Assembly (NCBI GenBank): GCA_036265385.1
Contig: DATAPD010000055.1
Span: 1 to 64,000, forward strand
Direction: 5' to 3'
Origin: DATAPD01 sp036265385
GTDB lineage: Bacteria > Acidobacteriota > Terriglobia > Terriglobales > Acidobacteriaceae
DNA length: 64,000 nucleotides
This document shows, one piece after another, positions 19,595 through 28,645 of the stretch. The first letter of the stretch is position 1. Every line of letters starts with the position of its first letter. The translations under genes were made by a program, and so were the position numbers. The notes beneath the pieces are model-generated. The model worked only from the letters and a program-made list of their open reading frames with translations. It was not told the DNA's origin and made no database searches.

Positions 19595-20002
19595 ATGCTC
19601 GGGCTTCCATTCCGCTGTATATCCCACTTCATCGTCGCGTTCGCCCTACTCGGGGGCACTGTGCGTCTAACCGCCCTCGACGACAAAAAAGACGAAAAAA
19701 AGCACAAGGAAAAGCCTTATGCGTTGATCTTTGGGACCGTGTGGTCTCCGGATAATCGCCACGTCTATGGCGTCAAAATTGAGTGTCGGCGCTCGGACCA
19801 GAAAAAGCCGCACTGGGAACAATATTCCGACCACAATGGCGAGTTTGCATTTCGTGTACCAGCCGGGAAAGCCGATTACCTTGTTTCCGCCGACCTTAAG
19901 GACTTCAAGTCATTGGAAGGAAAGAAGTTCCAGGCACCCCCAGAGGTAACCGTCCACATCGAAAATGACGAGCGAACGGATATTGGGGTGCATCTAAAGT
20001 AA
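19595..20002 (+). CDS. Secreted carboxypeptidase-regulatory-like domain protein
   Basis: A 135-residue protein with an N-terminal hydrophobic segment (CISHFIVAFALLGGTVRLTA), then a lysine-rich linker and a beta-sandwich-like domain with IFGTVWSPDNRHVYGVKIEC, DHNGEFAFRVPAGKADYLV and EVTVHIENDERTDIGVHLK. Such domains (transthyretin/Cna-B-like) are frequent in Acidobacteriota secreted proteins. It follows the LysW-like gene by 28 nt and precedes a second protein of the same kind. No enzymatic residues are visible; the start lacks an obvious ribosome site. Confidence 0.7.
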   Translation: MLGLPFRCISHFIVAFALLGGTVRLTALDDKKDEKKHKEKPYALIFGTVWSPDNRHVYGVKIECRRSDQKKPHWEQYSDHNGEFAFRVPAGKADYLVSADLKDFKSLEGKKFQAPPEVTVHIENDERTDIGVHLK

Positions 20003-20044
20003 GTAGAAGCGTGAAGGGTTCATTCTTTTGGGGGAGGAACTCAC

Positions 20045-20395
20045 GTGCTCAAAAAAGTTTGGGTGATTGCGGCCGTTCTGATGGTGGTCACCTTGGCGTC
20101 TGCTGCGCCGTATGCGCAGAAGGGCACCACTGGTCGTCTGCTTACAGGCAAGGTTTTCGATCACAACGATAACCCCTTGCCGAACGCCGTTGTTTATCTC
20201 ACCAATACACGCACTCGCGCGGTTAAAACCTTTATCGTCGGCAATGACGGCTCCTACCGATTTCCGGCACTCGCGCCCAACATCGACTACGAAGTCTACG
20301 CTCAGTTCAATGGACGCAAGAGCGACAGCAAGACCGTCAGCCAGTTCGATAACCGCGAGCAGCTGGCCATCACCTTGCGCATCGATACGAAGTAA
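20045..20395 (+). CDS. Secreted carboxypeptidase-regulatory-like domain protein
   Basis: A 116-residue protein with a clear signal peptide (KVWVIAAVLMVVTLASAAPYAQ) followed by a single domain: GRLLTGKVFDHNDNPLPNAV, then VYLTNTRTRAVKTFIVGNDG, SYRFPALAPNIDYEVYAQF and ITLRIDTK. This is the carboxypeptidase regulatory-like (Cna-B-like) beta-sandwich. Translation starts from GTG at 20045 after a strong GGGGGAGG. It is the second of two adjacent proteins with the same fold, so tandem duplication is possible, though the sequences have diverged. Confidence 0.8.
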   Translation: MLKKVWVIAAVLMVVTLASAAPYAQKGTTGRLLTGKVFDHNDNPLPNAVVYLTNTRTRAVKTFIVGNDGSYRFPALAPNIDYEVYAQFNGRKSDSKTVSQFDNREQLAITLRIDTK

Positions 20396-20455
20396 CTACT
20401 CCTCTCTCGAATTTCTTGCTGTACTCTCGGGCTTCCGCTAGCATTTGCGGAAGCC

Positions 20456-21520
20456 ATGAGCCGTTCTGATCCAACCGGCGGTTTGCTCCTGGGCATTGGA
20501 GCCGGTGTCTTCCTCTTCTACAAAGGCTTTCGACAGTTCCGAGAATACAAAGTGGTTGCGGATACTCCGCGAATCAACATCCGCAGCGTGCCCATGGGTT
20601 TTGTCCAGATACAAGGAAAGGCGCAGCCTCGCGAGACCCTCACAAGTCCAGTCTCAAAAACGCCATGCTGTTTTTATAGGGTATCGATTGATCGCTGGAA
20701 GTCAGGAGATCGCGGCGGCGGAAGCTGGGAACACGCCTGCACCGACGCGGACGGCTATCAGTTTTATCTCGCCGACACCACCGGCAAACTCCTGATTGAT
20801 GCGCACTCAGCAGAATACGATTTACCTCAAGTCAGTGAACGGGTCATCGATTCTCAAGCGCACAGTGCTCTTACCACTGCCGCTGGAGCAAGCGATGCGG
20901 ACCTTCTGAAATACGTCAATTATGCTCAGATGCATCGCATGGGTCAGGCCGTATCCGGTTGGCTGGAAAAGAAAGTCGACAAGAAGCTTGAAAACCACCA
21001 AACGCTCGATCCAAAGAAAGAGCAGGGACTGCTTGCTTTCAGGGAACTGCTACACGCGATTCCTGACGTAAAGAAGACTGGCCACCTCCCGACAGAGGCA
21101 TTGCAGCGCATGATAGAAGCGCAAGGCCCCTTGGCGGATCCGGAGCGCGAGGCTCATCGCCAGCAGGCACTGGCGCGTCTGCAAACAATGGGCGGGACTG
21201 GCTTGACCGATCTCATCATGCACCAAATGGATGAAAATCCGGTCAGCGGACGGTATCGTCTTCGCGAATATGTGGTTCTTCCCGACCAGGAATACTTCGT
21301 AACTGGTACTTGTGTTGAGAATACTTCCGGGCAGGATGGCGCCGATCGCAACATGATTGCGAAAGGAACTCACGAGCCGACGTTCCTGATATCGAGCAAA
21401 CCAACCTCGCAATCCGTATCCACCGGTTTACGTTCGACTGCATTGAAGATGGTATTTGGGGGTGCTGCGCTGACACTGGTCTGCCTCGCCCTGTTGTTGG
21501 TGCACCTCCATCTGTTCTGA
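20456..21520 (+). CDS. GIDE-domain membrane protein (LemA partner)
   Basis: A 354-residue protein anchored at both ends: LLLGIGAGVFLFYKGFRQF near the N-terminus and MVFGGAALTLVCLALLLVHLH at the C-terminus. In between is the GIDE-type region: PRINIRSVPMGFVQIQGKA, a PCCFYRVSIDRW motif, WEHACTDADGYQFYLADTTGK and, later, RLREYVVLPDQEYFVTGTC followed by NMIAKG. In bacteria this domain is named after human GIDE/MULAN but lacks the RING finger. It ends 20 nt before a lemA gene, a repeated pairing in bacteria. A helical region (about residues 120-260) is inserted in the domain. Biochemical role unknown. Confidence 0.75.
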   Translation: MSRSDPTGGLLLGIGAGVFLFYKGFRQFREYKVVADTPRINIRSVPMGFVQIQGKAQPRETLTSPVSKTPCCFYRVSIDRWKSGDRGGGSWEHACTDADGYQFYLADTTGKLLIDAHSAEYDLPQVSERVIDSQAHSALTTAAGASDADLLKYVNYAQMHRMGQAVSGWLEKKVDKKLENHQTLDPKKEQGLLAFRELLHAIPDVKKTGHLPTEALQRMIEAQGPLADPEREAHRQQALARLQTMGGTGLTDLIMHQMDENPVSGRYRLREYVVLPDQEYFVTGTCVENTSGQDGADRNMIAKGTHEPTFLISSKPTSQSVSTGLRSTALKMVFGGAALTLVCLALLLVHLHLF

Positions 21521-21540
21521 GAAAGGGTGGTGTTTGTAGC

Positions 21541-22104
21541 ATGCCGATCCTGGCTGGCGTAGCGATGCTCCTGCTTGTCGTGGGAGTGCTTGCCTATACC
21601 GTCATCATCTACAACGAACTGGTTCGTCTGCGGAATGACAATGACCGCGCATGGGCCAACATTGACGTTTTGCTCAAGCAGCGGCACGACGAAATCCCGA
21701 ACCTCGTCGCGACCGTCAAGGGATACATGGAACACGAGCAGCAGACCCTGCTCGCCGTCACGCAGGCTCGGGCAGCATCACTCTCGGCCGCGTCTGTTCC
21801 TCAGAAAGCGCAGGCGGAAGTTGTGCTGACGGGGGCATTACGTAGTCTTTTTGCCGTCGCGGAGCGATATCCCAATCTGAAGGCGAACGATAATTTTCTG
21901 AAATTGCAGAATCGCATCACCGAACTTGAAGAACGCATCGCAGACCGACGGGAATTTTTCAACGACGATGTGAATACCTACAACACGCGGATTTATCAGA
22001 TCCCGGAAGTCTTCGTAGCGCGCCTACTGAAGCTTCAACCTCGCCAACTGTTCCAGGTATCCGAAGCGGACCGCCAGCAGGCCGCTGTCAGCTTCGCCAA
22101 ATAA
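21541..22104 (+). CDS. lemA: LemA family protein
   Basis: A 187-residue protein with one N-terminal membrane helix (LAGVAMLLLVVGVLAYTVII) and the LemA helical core: YNELVRLRNDNDRAWANIDV then LLKQRHDEIPNLVATVKGYM, a second helix with RYPNLKANDNFLKLQNRITE, and DDVNTYNTRIYQIPEVFVAR. The family faces the periplasm and often travels with GIDE or TPM-domain proteins, as it does here. The exact function is unknown. The ATG at 21541 is 20 nt after the GIDE gene, so the two are probably one operon, ending at the terminator at 22106. Confidence 0.9.
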   Translation: MPILAGVAMLLLVVGVLAYTVIIYNELVRLRNDNDRAWANIDVLLKQRHDEIPNLVATVKGYMEHEQQTLLAVTQARAASLSAASVPQKAQAEVVLTGALRSLFAVAERYPNLKANDNFLKLQNRITELEERIADRREFFNDDVNTYNTRIYQIPEVFVARLLKLQPRQLFQVSEADRQQAAVSFAK

Positions 22105-22105
22105 A

Positions 22106-22129
22106 AAAGCCGCCATTTTCGGCGGCTTT
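22106..22129. terminator. Bidirectional terminator between lemA and rpsA
   Basis: AAAGCCGCC (22106-22114) pairs perfectly with GGCGGCTTT (22121-22129) around a 6-nt loop. The A and T runs on both sides allow it to end the plus-strand lemA transcript and the minus-strand rpsA transcript. Confidence 0.85.
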
Positions 22130-22147
22130 CCTCAATCAAAAATGCCT

Positions 22148-23986
22148 TCAGTTGTTTTCGTTGCTGGCGCGCTTCCAGGACATCAGCTCGCCAATCGTAG
22201 AACCGCCCGTGCTTGAAACCGGTTGCTTGTAGGCTTCTACTTCCGAACGCGATGCCTCTTCTCCAACAGCACGGATGCTGAGCCCGACCTTCTTCTCTTC
22301 CGGGCTCATCTTGATAATCTTGAAATCAAACTCCGTGCCGGGTTCAAGATGGAGTGGCTGACCGTTCTCGTCGACTGCTTCCGAGTTATGGCAGAGACCT
22401 TCAACTCCTTCCGCAATCTCGACGAAGGCACCAAAGCTGGCCACCCGCAATACCTTGCCATGCACCACGTCGCCGATGTGATGCGTTTCGAAGAACGTTT
22501 CCCAAACATCGGGCTGAAGTTGCTTCACACCGAGCGAGAGGCGTCGCTTATCCGGTTCGATGGCAAGAACGACTGCCTTGACCCGATCGCCTTTCTTCAA
22601 AACTTCCGAAGGATGCTTCACCCGCTTCGTCCAGCTCAAATTGCTGACGTGAACCAAACCATCGATTGCGTCTTCGATCTCGATGAAAGCACCGAAATCG
22701 GTCAGATTGCGCACTCGGCCCTCAACGGTTGCGCCTACCGGATACTTCTCATGTAGGGCATCCCAAGGATTGCTGGCGAGCTGACGCATGCCTAGCGAAA
22801 TCCGGCGCTCGGCCGGGTTCACGCTGATGACCACGCATTCCACCTGGTCGCCCACATTCACCAGCTTCGACGGATGCTTCATACGCTTCGACCACGTCAT
22901 CTCGCTGACATGAACAAGGCCCTCAATCCCTTGTTCCAACTCGACGAAGGCGCCGTAGTCGGTCACGCTGATCACTCGTCCGCTGACGTGAGCGCCCACC
23001 GGATAACGGTGCTCGGCATCGAGCCAAGGATCGGGAGTCAACTGTTTGAAGCCCAGCGAAACGCGCTGCTTGTCCTTATCAAATTTAAGAACTTTGACCT
23101 GAATCTGGTCGCCAACATTTACGAGATCGCGAGGATGCGTGAGCCGACCCCACGACATATCAGTGATGTGGAGGAGGCCATCGATACCACCCATATCCAC
23201 GAATGCGCCGTAGTCGGTCAGATTCTTAACAACTCCGGTCAGGACAGCGCCCTCATCCAGGTGCTCAAGAGTCTTGCTGCGCTTCTCAGTCTGCTCTTCT
23301 TCGAGAAGCTGCTTCCGTGAAACCACAATATTGCCGCGCTTTTTATTCAGCTTGATCACGGCAACTTCGATCGTCTGACCCTTCATTGCATCCAGGTTAC
23401 GAATCGGACGCAGGTCAACCTGTGAGCCCGGAAGGAACGCGCGCGCGCCCAGAATGTCTACCGTCAGTCCGCCCTTAATACGGTCGATCGCGATTGCCTG
23501 GATCGGTTTCTTCTCGTTGTAGGCCTTCTCAATCTCATCCCACGCGCGCAGTCTTTGCGCCTTTTGGTGCGAGAGGTTGATGTAACCCTCTTCGGTTTCA
23601 CCTTTCTCCCGCATGACGTCAATCGCATCACCCGGCTGAAATCGCGGTTTGCCCTCATGATCGAGGACTTCCGAGAGAGGCAGCATTCCTTCTGACTTTG
23701 CGCCAATGTCGACCACAACGTGTGTGGGAGTGAGTTTTAGGACGGTCCCTTTGATTACGTTGTCGTCGCTCGCACTCTCTTCGGCTTCGACGGTGAAATT
23801 CTCAAGGGCGGCAGCAAAATCTTCGGTTGCGGTTGTCATGGGTTGTGGTTTGTGGTCAGCTTTCGTTTCGGATTCGGCAGAGGTCTTCGGAACAGCAGCT
23901 TCGGACGCCTTGGGCGTTGGCTCGGCATTTCCTTCTGAAGACGGCGTGTTGATGGCTGGGGCGGTGGTGTCGTCGAACAAGATCAT
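22148..23986 (-). CDS. rpsA: 30S ribosomal protein S1
   Basis: A protein of about 612 residues with six S1 (OB-fold) repeats. The first two are divergent (VIKGTVLKLTPTHVVVDIGA, then IDRIKGGLTVDILGARAFLP) and the other four are close copies of VGxxVxGRVxxxTDYGAFVEL with GLVHVSEMTW-type ends. This is the ribosomal layout, in which repeats 1-2 bind the 30S subunit and 3-6 bind mRNA. An acidic, Ala/Thr-rich tail precedes repeat 1. The frame remains open to a GTG at 24040; I chose the ATG at 23986 (product start MILFDDTTAP) because AGAGAGG lies just upstream, but the spacing is short and the start is uncertain. Confidence 0.94.
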   Translation of the reverse strand: MILFDDTTAPAINTPSSEGNAEPTPKASEAAVPKTSAESETKADHKPQPMTTATEDFAAALENFTVEAEESASDDNVIKGTVLKLTPTHVVVDIGAKSEGMLPLSEVLDHEGKPRFQPGDAIDVMREKGETEEGYINLSHQKAQRLRAWDEIEKAYNEKKPIQAIAIDRIKGGLTVDILGARAFLPGSQVDLRPIRNLDAMKGQTIEVAVIKLNKKRGNIVVSRKQLLEEEQTEKRSKTLEHLDEGAVLTGVVKNLTDYGAFVDMGGIDGLLHITDMSWGRLTHPRDLVNVGDQIQVKVLKFDKDKQRVSLGFKQLTPDPWLDAEHRYPVGAHVSGRVISVTDYGAFVELEQGIEGLVHVSEMTWSKRMKHPSKLVNVGDQVECVVISVNPAERRISLGMRQLASNPWDALHEKYPVGATVEGRVRNLTDFGAFIEIEDAIDGLVHVSNLSWTKRVKHPSEVLKKGDRVKAVVLAIEPDKRRLSLGVKQLQPDVWETFFETHHIGDVVHGKVLRVASFGAFVEIAEGVEGLCHNSEAVDENGQPLHLEPGTEFDFKIIKMSPEEKKVGLSIRAVGEEASRSEVEAYKQPVSSTGGSTIGELMSWKRASNENN

Positions 23987-24279
23987 TGCCTCTCTGGTGT
24001 ACCTCGCACCTTTGTGCGGGACGGATGCGGGTTGAAACACTAGCGGACAGCTGGCGTGGTCTTAGGTTGTAATGGGCTCGTCCTGGCGAACGAGCTTCGA
24101 CAATCCCAGCGGTCGGACGTCCTACTGCGAACCCGCGTCCAAAGGGAACCTCTCGACTATAGCAATCGCTTCCGAGCAGTGTCAAACCAGCAGGTGTGTG
24201 AAAAAGCTGGATTTCCACGAATTTTTTCCCGGCCTGCATTCGTGTAGAAAATTGGATTCATCTGTTACCCTGCCTGCGC

Positions 24280-24762
24280 ATGGATTACCTCTGGACGCCT
24301 TGGCGCTATGCCTACATCAGCACGGCAGACAAGTCCGTCGGGTGCATCTTCTGCGACGCGATCAAGGCTGACGATGACCATGCGACGCGAATCGTTCATC
24401 GCGGAACCCATTGCTACGTCATTCTTAATACATTTCCTTACACAAATGGCCACGTCATGATCGTGCCTTATGCTCACCTGGATGAGCTGCGTAAACTTCC
24501 GGCCGAGTCGTCGGCGGAAATGATGGTACTTTGCCAACGCGTAGAAGGGATTCTTCGCGAGATCTATCGTCCGGATGGTATCAACCTTGGGATGAACCTG
24601 GGCAAAGCTGCTGGTGCCGGCGTCGCCGGACATCTTCATATGCACATGCTTCCGCGGTGGGTAGCCGACGCCAATTTCATGACCGTCGTTGGGGAAACGA
24701 GAGTTCTACCCGAGACGCTGGAGACAACTTACGAAAAGCTGCGCAACGCTTTCCTGTCGTGA
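24280..24762 (+). CDS. HIT-family nucleotide hydrolase/phosphorylase
   Basis: A 160-residue protein with the histidine-triad motif GHLHMHMLPRW (H118, H120, H122) and an N-terminal zinc-type site GCIFCDAIKADDDH. The start MDYLWTPWRYAYIS is typical of the Ap4A phosphorylase-like HIT branch found in actinobacteria and acidobacteria. These enzymes cleave dinucleoside polyphosphates or AMP conjugates through a histidine-nucleotide intermediate. It reads divergently from rpsA across about 290 nt and is followed after 32 nt by a secreted serine hydrolase. Confidence 0.92.
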   Translation: MDYLWTPWRYAYISTADKSVGCIFCDAIKADDDHATRIVHRGTHCYVILNTFPYTNGHVMIVPYAHLDELRKLPAESSAEMMVLCQRVEGILREIYRPDGINLGMNLGKAAGAGVAGHLHMHMLPRWVADANFMTVVGETRVLPETLETTYEKLRNAFLS

Positions 24763-24794
24763 GTCAGTTTAGATCGACTTTTTGGAGAACCACT

Positions 24795-25901
24795 GTGATT
24801 CTACGATCTTGCTTCTGTGTGTCTTTCATCCTGTTTCTAGGTTTCCTCGCACCCCTTCATGCCGCCGATAAGGTCGATGAATACATGCAGGCCGTGATGA
24901 AGGAACGGCAGATCCCGGGAATCGCGTTGCTGGTGGTGCAGGATGGGAAGGTGGTCCGATCCCAGGGATATGGGTTTTCGAATGTTGAACTGCAGGTGCC
25001 GGTCAAGCCTGAGACCATTTTTCAATCGGGATCAGTAGGAAAACAATTCACCGCGACTGGCGTCATGATGTTGGTTGAAGAAGGCAAGGTCGGCCTGGAA
25101 GATCTGCTGACAAAGTATTTCCCCGATGCGCCCGACACATGGAAAGCAGTCACCGTTCGAAACCTGCTGAGCCATACCGGTGGATTTACCGACTATCCAG
25201 AGACATTCGATTTCCGCAAGGATTACAGCGAAGACGACATCCTGAAGATCATCGAAGGGATTCCGCTGGCATATCCGCCGGGAACGAAGTGGGCCTACAG
25301 CAACCTTGGCTATGCGACTCTCGGAATTCTCATTCATAAAGTGAGTGGAAAATTCTACGGCGACTTTCTTCAGGAACGAATATTCGGCCCGCTGGGCATG
25401 TCGACAACTCGCATCATTAATGAAGCAGACATCATCCCGAATCGTTCTTCCGGATACCGCCTTGTGAAAGGCGCTTTGAAAAATCAGGAGTGGGTCTCAC
25501 CTTCTCTGAACACAACCGCCGACGGTAGTTTGTACTTTTCCATCGTGGATCTCCAAAAATGGGATGCAGCGCTTGCGGCGGGCAAGCTGCTCAAGAAGTC
25601 CAGCTACGATCAGATGTGGACAATCGCGAAATTGAAAGACGGTACGCCAAACTCTGGAAATTATGGCTTCGCATGGTTTCTGAATACTGTGCATGGCCAC
25701 CGCATCATTGAACATGAAGGTGCTTGGCAGGGGTTCAACACGAGCGTCAATCGCTACGTAGACGATAAGCTGACAGTCATCGTGCTCGCAAACCTTGCCG
25801 CTTGCGAGCCCGGTGACATCGCGCATCATGTCGCAGGTTTGTATGTGCCGGAATTGACACCCGACCCGAACAAGAAAGATAAGAAAGACAGCGGCGATTA
25901 G
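24795..25901 (+). CDS. Secreted serine hydrolase, beta-lactamase family
   Basis: A 368-residue protein with a signal peptide (LRSCFCVSFILFLGFLAPLHA) and the class C beta-lactamase/DD-peptidase fold. The active-site SxxK is in SGSVGKQFTATG, the Tyr motif is YSNLGYATLG, and HEGAWQGFN is the third (KTG-equivalent) box. Members include esterases, D-aminopeptidases and PBP4-like enzymes, so the substrate cannot be read from sequence. The start is GTG 24795, 7 nt after GGAG (24784-24787); the frame is open much further upstream only because it runs through the HIT gene in another frame. Confidence 0.9.
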   Translation: MILRSCFCVSFILFLGFLAPLHAADKVDEYMQAVMKERQIPGIALLVVQDGKVVRSQGYGFSNVELQVPVKPETIFQSGSVGKQFTATGVMMLVEEGKVGLEDLLTKYFPDAPDTWKAVTVRNLLSHTGGFTDYPETFDFRKDYSEDDILKIIEGIPLAYPPGTKWAYSNLGYATLGILIHKVSGKFYGDFLQERIFGPLGMSTTRIINEADIIPNRSSGYRLVKGALKNQEWVSPSLNTTADGSLYFSIVDLQKWDAALAAGKLLKKSSYDQMWTIAKLKDGTPNSGNYGFAWFLNTVHGHRIIEHEGAWQGFNTSVNRYVDDKLTVIVLANLAACEPGDIAHHVAGLYVPELTPDPNKKDKKDSGD

Positions 25902-25922
25902 GGTTCTTCAAGAGAAGGAGAG

Positions 25923-27944
25923 TCACCCTACCAGCCTTTCCATTTCTCCCTCGTCGATAACCGACACGCCTAACTCTTTCGCCTTATCGAGCTTCGACCC
26001 TGCATCGGTACCGGCCACCACGTAATCCGTTTTCTTGCTCACAGATCCCGACACCCTTCCGCCAGCATCCTCAATCATCTGCTTCGCTTGGTCGCGTGTG
26101 TACTTGGTGAGCGTTCCAGTGAGGACAAACGTTTTACCAGCAAGAGCCGTGCCCCGTTGCTTCTTTTCCCCTTTGAGAGTCAGGCCGGCTTTACGTAGCT
26201 GCTCGACGAGCTCGCGGTTGCGTGGCTCGGCAAAGAACTCCACGAGGCTGACCGCAATCCTCGGTCCGACTTCGTTCACTTCCTGCAGTTCTTCTTCAGA
26301 AGCTTTCTCGAGCGCATCCAGCGATCCGAAGTGTTCGGCCAGGAACTGCGCCGTGCGCTCTCCTACGAAGCGAACGCCTAGTCCGAAAATTACGCGCTCG
26401 AGGGGCAATTTCTTGGACGCTTCGATTTCATCTAGCACATTCTGCGCTGACTTGTCTCCCATCCTCTCCAGGCTAAGCAGATCATTTTTCGTGATTCTGT
26501 AGATGTCGGCTACGTTCTCGACCATCCCACGATCGGTCAGCTGAGTGACGAGAGCATCTCCCATGCCCTCGATGTTCATCACTGAGCGCGAAGCGAAGTG
26601 CAGGATGCTCTCGCGAAGCTTGGCAGGACAGTTCGCATTGACACAGCGGTGATCGGCCTCTCCTTCCGTTCGAACCACATGACCGCCGCACACCGGACAG
26701 CGCTCCGGCATTTCGAAACTCTTCTCTCCTCGCGGATGTTTTCCATCATCAACGACTCGAACAACTTTTGGGATCACATCCCCGCCGCGCTCGACCTCCA
26801 CCCAATCTCCAATCTTCACTCCCAGGCGCTCGATCTCATCCATGTTGTGCAGCGTGGCGCGCGAAACCGTTGTGCCACCGATGGGCACGGGCTTCAGCCA
26901 TGCCACGGGCGTCAGCTTCCCCGTCCGTCCGACCTGCGGAACGATGTTTGCGATCTGCGTGATTCCACCCCGTGCTGCGTATTTGTAAGCAATCGCCCAA
27001 CGCGGCGCCTTGCCTGTGAATCCCAGCTCTTCCTGCAGATTGGTTCTGTCGACCTTGATCACGATGCCATCGATCTCGTATGGAAGGCTGTCGCGTTTCT
27101 TCTCCCACTCCTCGATGAAGTTCCACACTTCAGAGATGTTCTTGGCGAGTCGTCGGTGAGGATTCACCTTGAAACCAGCCGTTTCGAGCGCATCCATTGC
27201 TTCGGATTGGCGCGGAAAATAGCTGCGACCGCCGCGAAGCAGGATGTAGCCAAAAAAATCCAGGCGTCTTTGTGCAGTAATACTTGGTTCAAGCTGACGC
27301 ACGGTTCCCGCTGTCGCATTGCGCGGGTTCGCAAACGTGGACAACCCTTGCTTCTCGCGCTCCTGGTTCATGCGTTTGAAAGCCGCCAGCGGCATCAACA
27401 GTTCGCCTCGCACCTCGAAGGCAGGAGGAAGGCCTGCCTTCTTCAGGCGCTCCTCCGGCAACCACAACGGCACAGACCGGACCGTTCGCACATTGAGTGT
27501 TACATCCTCGCCGATACTGCCGTCGCCCCGTGTCACTCCATGCGCAAGTCGCCCACCCTCAAACTGCAATGCCAGCGACATCCCGTCCAGTTTCAGCTCA
27601 CACAGATACTCCACATCCTTGCGGCCGCTGAGCTCGTGAACGCGCCGCTCCCAGTTGCGCAGCTCTTCTTCGTTGTAGGTGTTATCGAGCGACAGCATCG
27701 GCGACGAGTGCCGTACTTTGAGAAATCCTTCGCGTGGAGCACCGCCAACACGTTGTGTCGGCGAGTCGGGAGTGATCAGGTCCGGGTACTCCGATTCGTA
27801 CTTCTTCAGCTGCTCCAGCAGCTTGTCAAAATCGAAGTCACTGATTTCGGGATCGTCGAGAACGTAATACCGGTGCTCGTGGTAGCGGATCTTTTCTCGC
27901 AGGCTCTCGACTTTTTTGACGGTTTCCTTGCTCGCCGTGGCCAT
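25923..27944 (-). CDS. ligA: NAD-dependent DNA ligase LigA
   Basis: A 673-residue ligase that seals nicks using NAD+. The adenylated lysine is K118 in CELKLDGMSLAL. The Ia domain has RYHEHRYYVLDDPEISDFDF, the OB fold has VGRTGKLTPVAWLKPV, and the zinc finger has CPVCGGHV and HRCVNANCPAKLRE (four cysteines). The HhH region and a C-terminal BRCT domain (AGKTFVLTGTLTKYTRDQAK) are present, so all domains are intact. The stop faces the serine hydrolase, with only 21 nt between the two genes. Confidence 0.97.
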   Translation of the reverse strand: MATASKETVKKVESLREKIRYHEHRYYVLDDPEISDFDFDKLLEQLKKYESEYPDLITPDSPTQRVGGAPREGFLKVRHSSPMLSLDNTYNEEELRNWERRVHELSGRKDVEYLCELKLDGMSLALQFEGGRLAHGVTRGDGSIGEDVTLNVRTVRSVPLWLPEERLKKAGLPPAFEVRGELLMPLAAFKRMNQEREKQGLSTFANPRNATAGTVRQLEPSITAQRRLDFFGYILLRGGRSYFPRQSEAMDALETAGFKVNPHRRLAKNISEVWNFIEEWEKKRDSLPYEIDGIVIKVDRTNLQEELGFTGKAPRWAIAYKYAARGGITQIANIVPQVGRTGKLTPVAWLKPVPIGGTTVSRATLHNMDEIERLGVKIGDWVEVERGGDVIPKVVRVVDDGKHPRGEKSFEMPERCPVCGGHVVRTEGEADHRCVNANCPAKLRESILHFASRSVMNIEGMGDALVTQLTDRGMVENVADIYRITKNDLLSLERMGDKSAQNVLDEIEASKKLPLERVIFGLGVRFVGERTAQFLAEHFGSLDALEKASEEELQEVNEVGPRIAVSLVEFFAEPRNRELVEQLRKAGLTLKGEKKQRGTALAGKTFVLTGTLTKYTRDQAKQMIEDAGGRVSGSVSKKTDYVVAGTDAGSKLDKAKELGVSVIDEGEMERLVG

Positions 27945-28019
27945 CGCCCAAGAATTATAGTGTGCGGGAAGACAAGCTAGCGCGGGCGCCTGCGAAGGTT
28001 CGCGTCGCGATTTCTGACC

Positions 28020-28541
28020 ATGTCCATCATCCTTGAAACGTCGCGTCTCACTCTTCGCGAGTTCGTGTCCGAAGATGCTGCTGCCCTGTCGCGGGTGATC
28101 TCTGACCCTGAAACGATGAAGTACTATCCGGCTCCCTTTGATCTTCCAGGTGTCGACGCTTGGATCGCGCGCAACCTGGCCCGCTACGAAAAAGATGGCA
28201 CAGGGTTATGGGCGATGATCCTGAAAAAATCCGGCGAACTGATCGGGGACTGCGGAATCATTCACCAGGATGTTGAAGGCGAGATCATTCCTGAAATTGG
28301 TTATCACCTGCGTCGCGATTGTTGGGGACACGGTTACGCTACTGAAGCGGCACTGGCCTGCAAAGAATGGGCGTTCGCGAATTTGAAGACAGAGCGGGTT
28401 ATTTCGTTGATCCGACCTGAGAACTTGCCTTCACGAAGGGTGGCTGAAAGAAACGGTATGACAATCTGGAAAGATATCCAATGGCGGGAACTGAGGCATT
28501 ACGTTTACGCGATCACGAAGGCGGATGCATCGAAGGGCTAA
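28020..28541 (+). CDS. GNAT family N-acetyltransferase (RimJ/RimL-like)
   Basis: A 173-residue protein of the RimJ/RimL type: LETSRLTLREFVSEDAAALS, then DCGIIHQDVEGEIIPEIGYH, the acetyl-CoA loop RRDCWGHGYATEAALACKEW and RPENLPSRRVAERNGM. The family transfers an acetyl group to protein N-termini, amino acids or small amines; the acceptor is unknown here. The ATG at 28020 is 75 nt from the divergent ligA start. A large inverted repeat at 28570-28642 lies beyond its stop and probably ends transcription. Confidence 0.9.
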   Translation: MSIILETSRLTLREFVSEDAAALSRVISDPETMKYYPAPFDLPGVDAWIARNLARYEKDGTGLWAMILKKSGELIGDCGIIHQDVEGEIIPEIGYHLRRDCWGHGYATEAALACKEWAFANLKTERVISLIRPENLPSRRVAERNGMTIWKDIQWRELRHYVYAITKADASKG

Positions 28542-28569
28542 TCGTCAAACTTCGATCGAGATAAAAAGG

Positions 28570-28642
28570 GTTGTCATTCCGAGCGAAGCGAGGAATCTGC
28601 TTTTGTTGCCTCAACACATTCCTTCGCTTCGCGTCGGACAAC
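28570..28642. repeat. Inverted repeat pair of the GTCATTCCGAGCGAAGCGAGG family
   Basis: The left arm starts GTTGTCATTCCGAGCGAAGC and the right arm ends CTTCGCGTCGGACAAC. On the opposite strand the two arms share GTTGTC, CGA, GCGAAGCGA and GGAAT, separated by small gaps, so they can form a long stem around a T-rich loop. It lies between the convergent GNAT and TPR genes and could act as a bidirectional terminator. It is the best paired member of this repeat family in the window. Confidence 0.7.
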
Positions 28643-28645
28643 TCT

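Noticed and set aside
26598..27980. 460-codon frame antisense to ligA
   Set aside because: Mirrors the coding region of a fully recognised ligase, with a histidine- and cysteine-rich composition typical of antisense frames.
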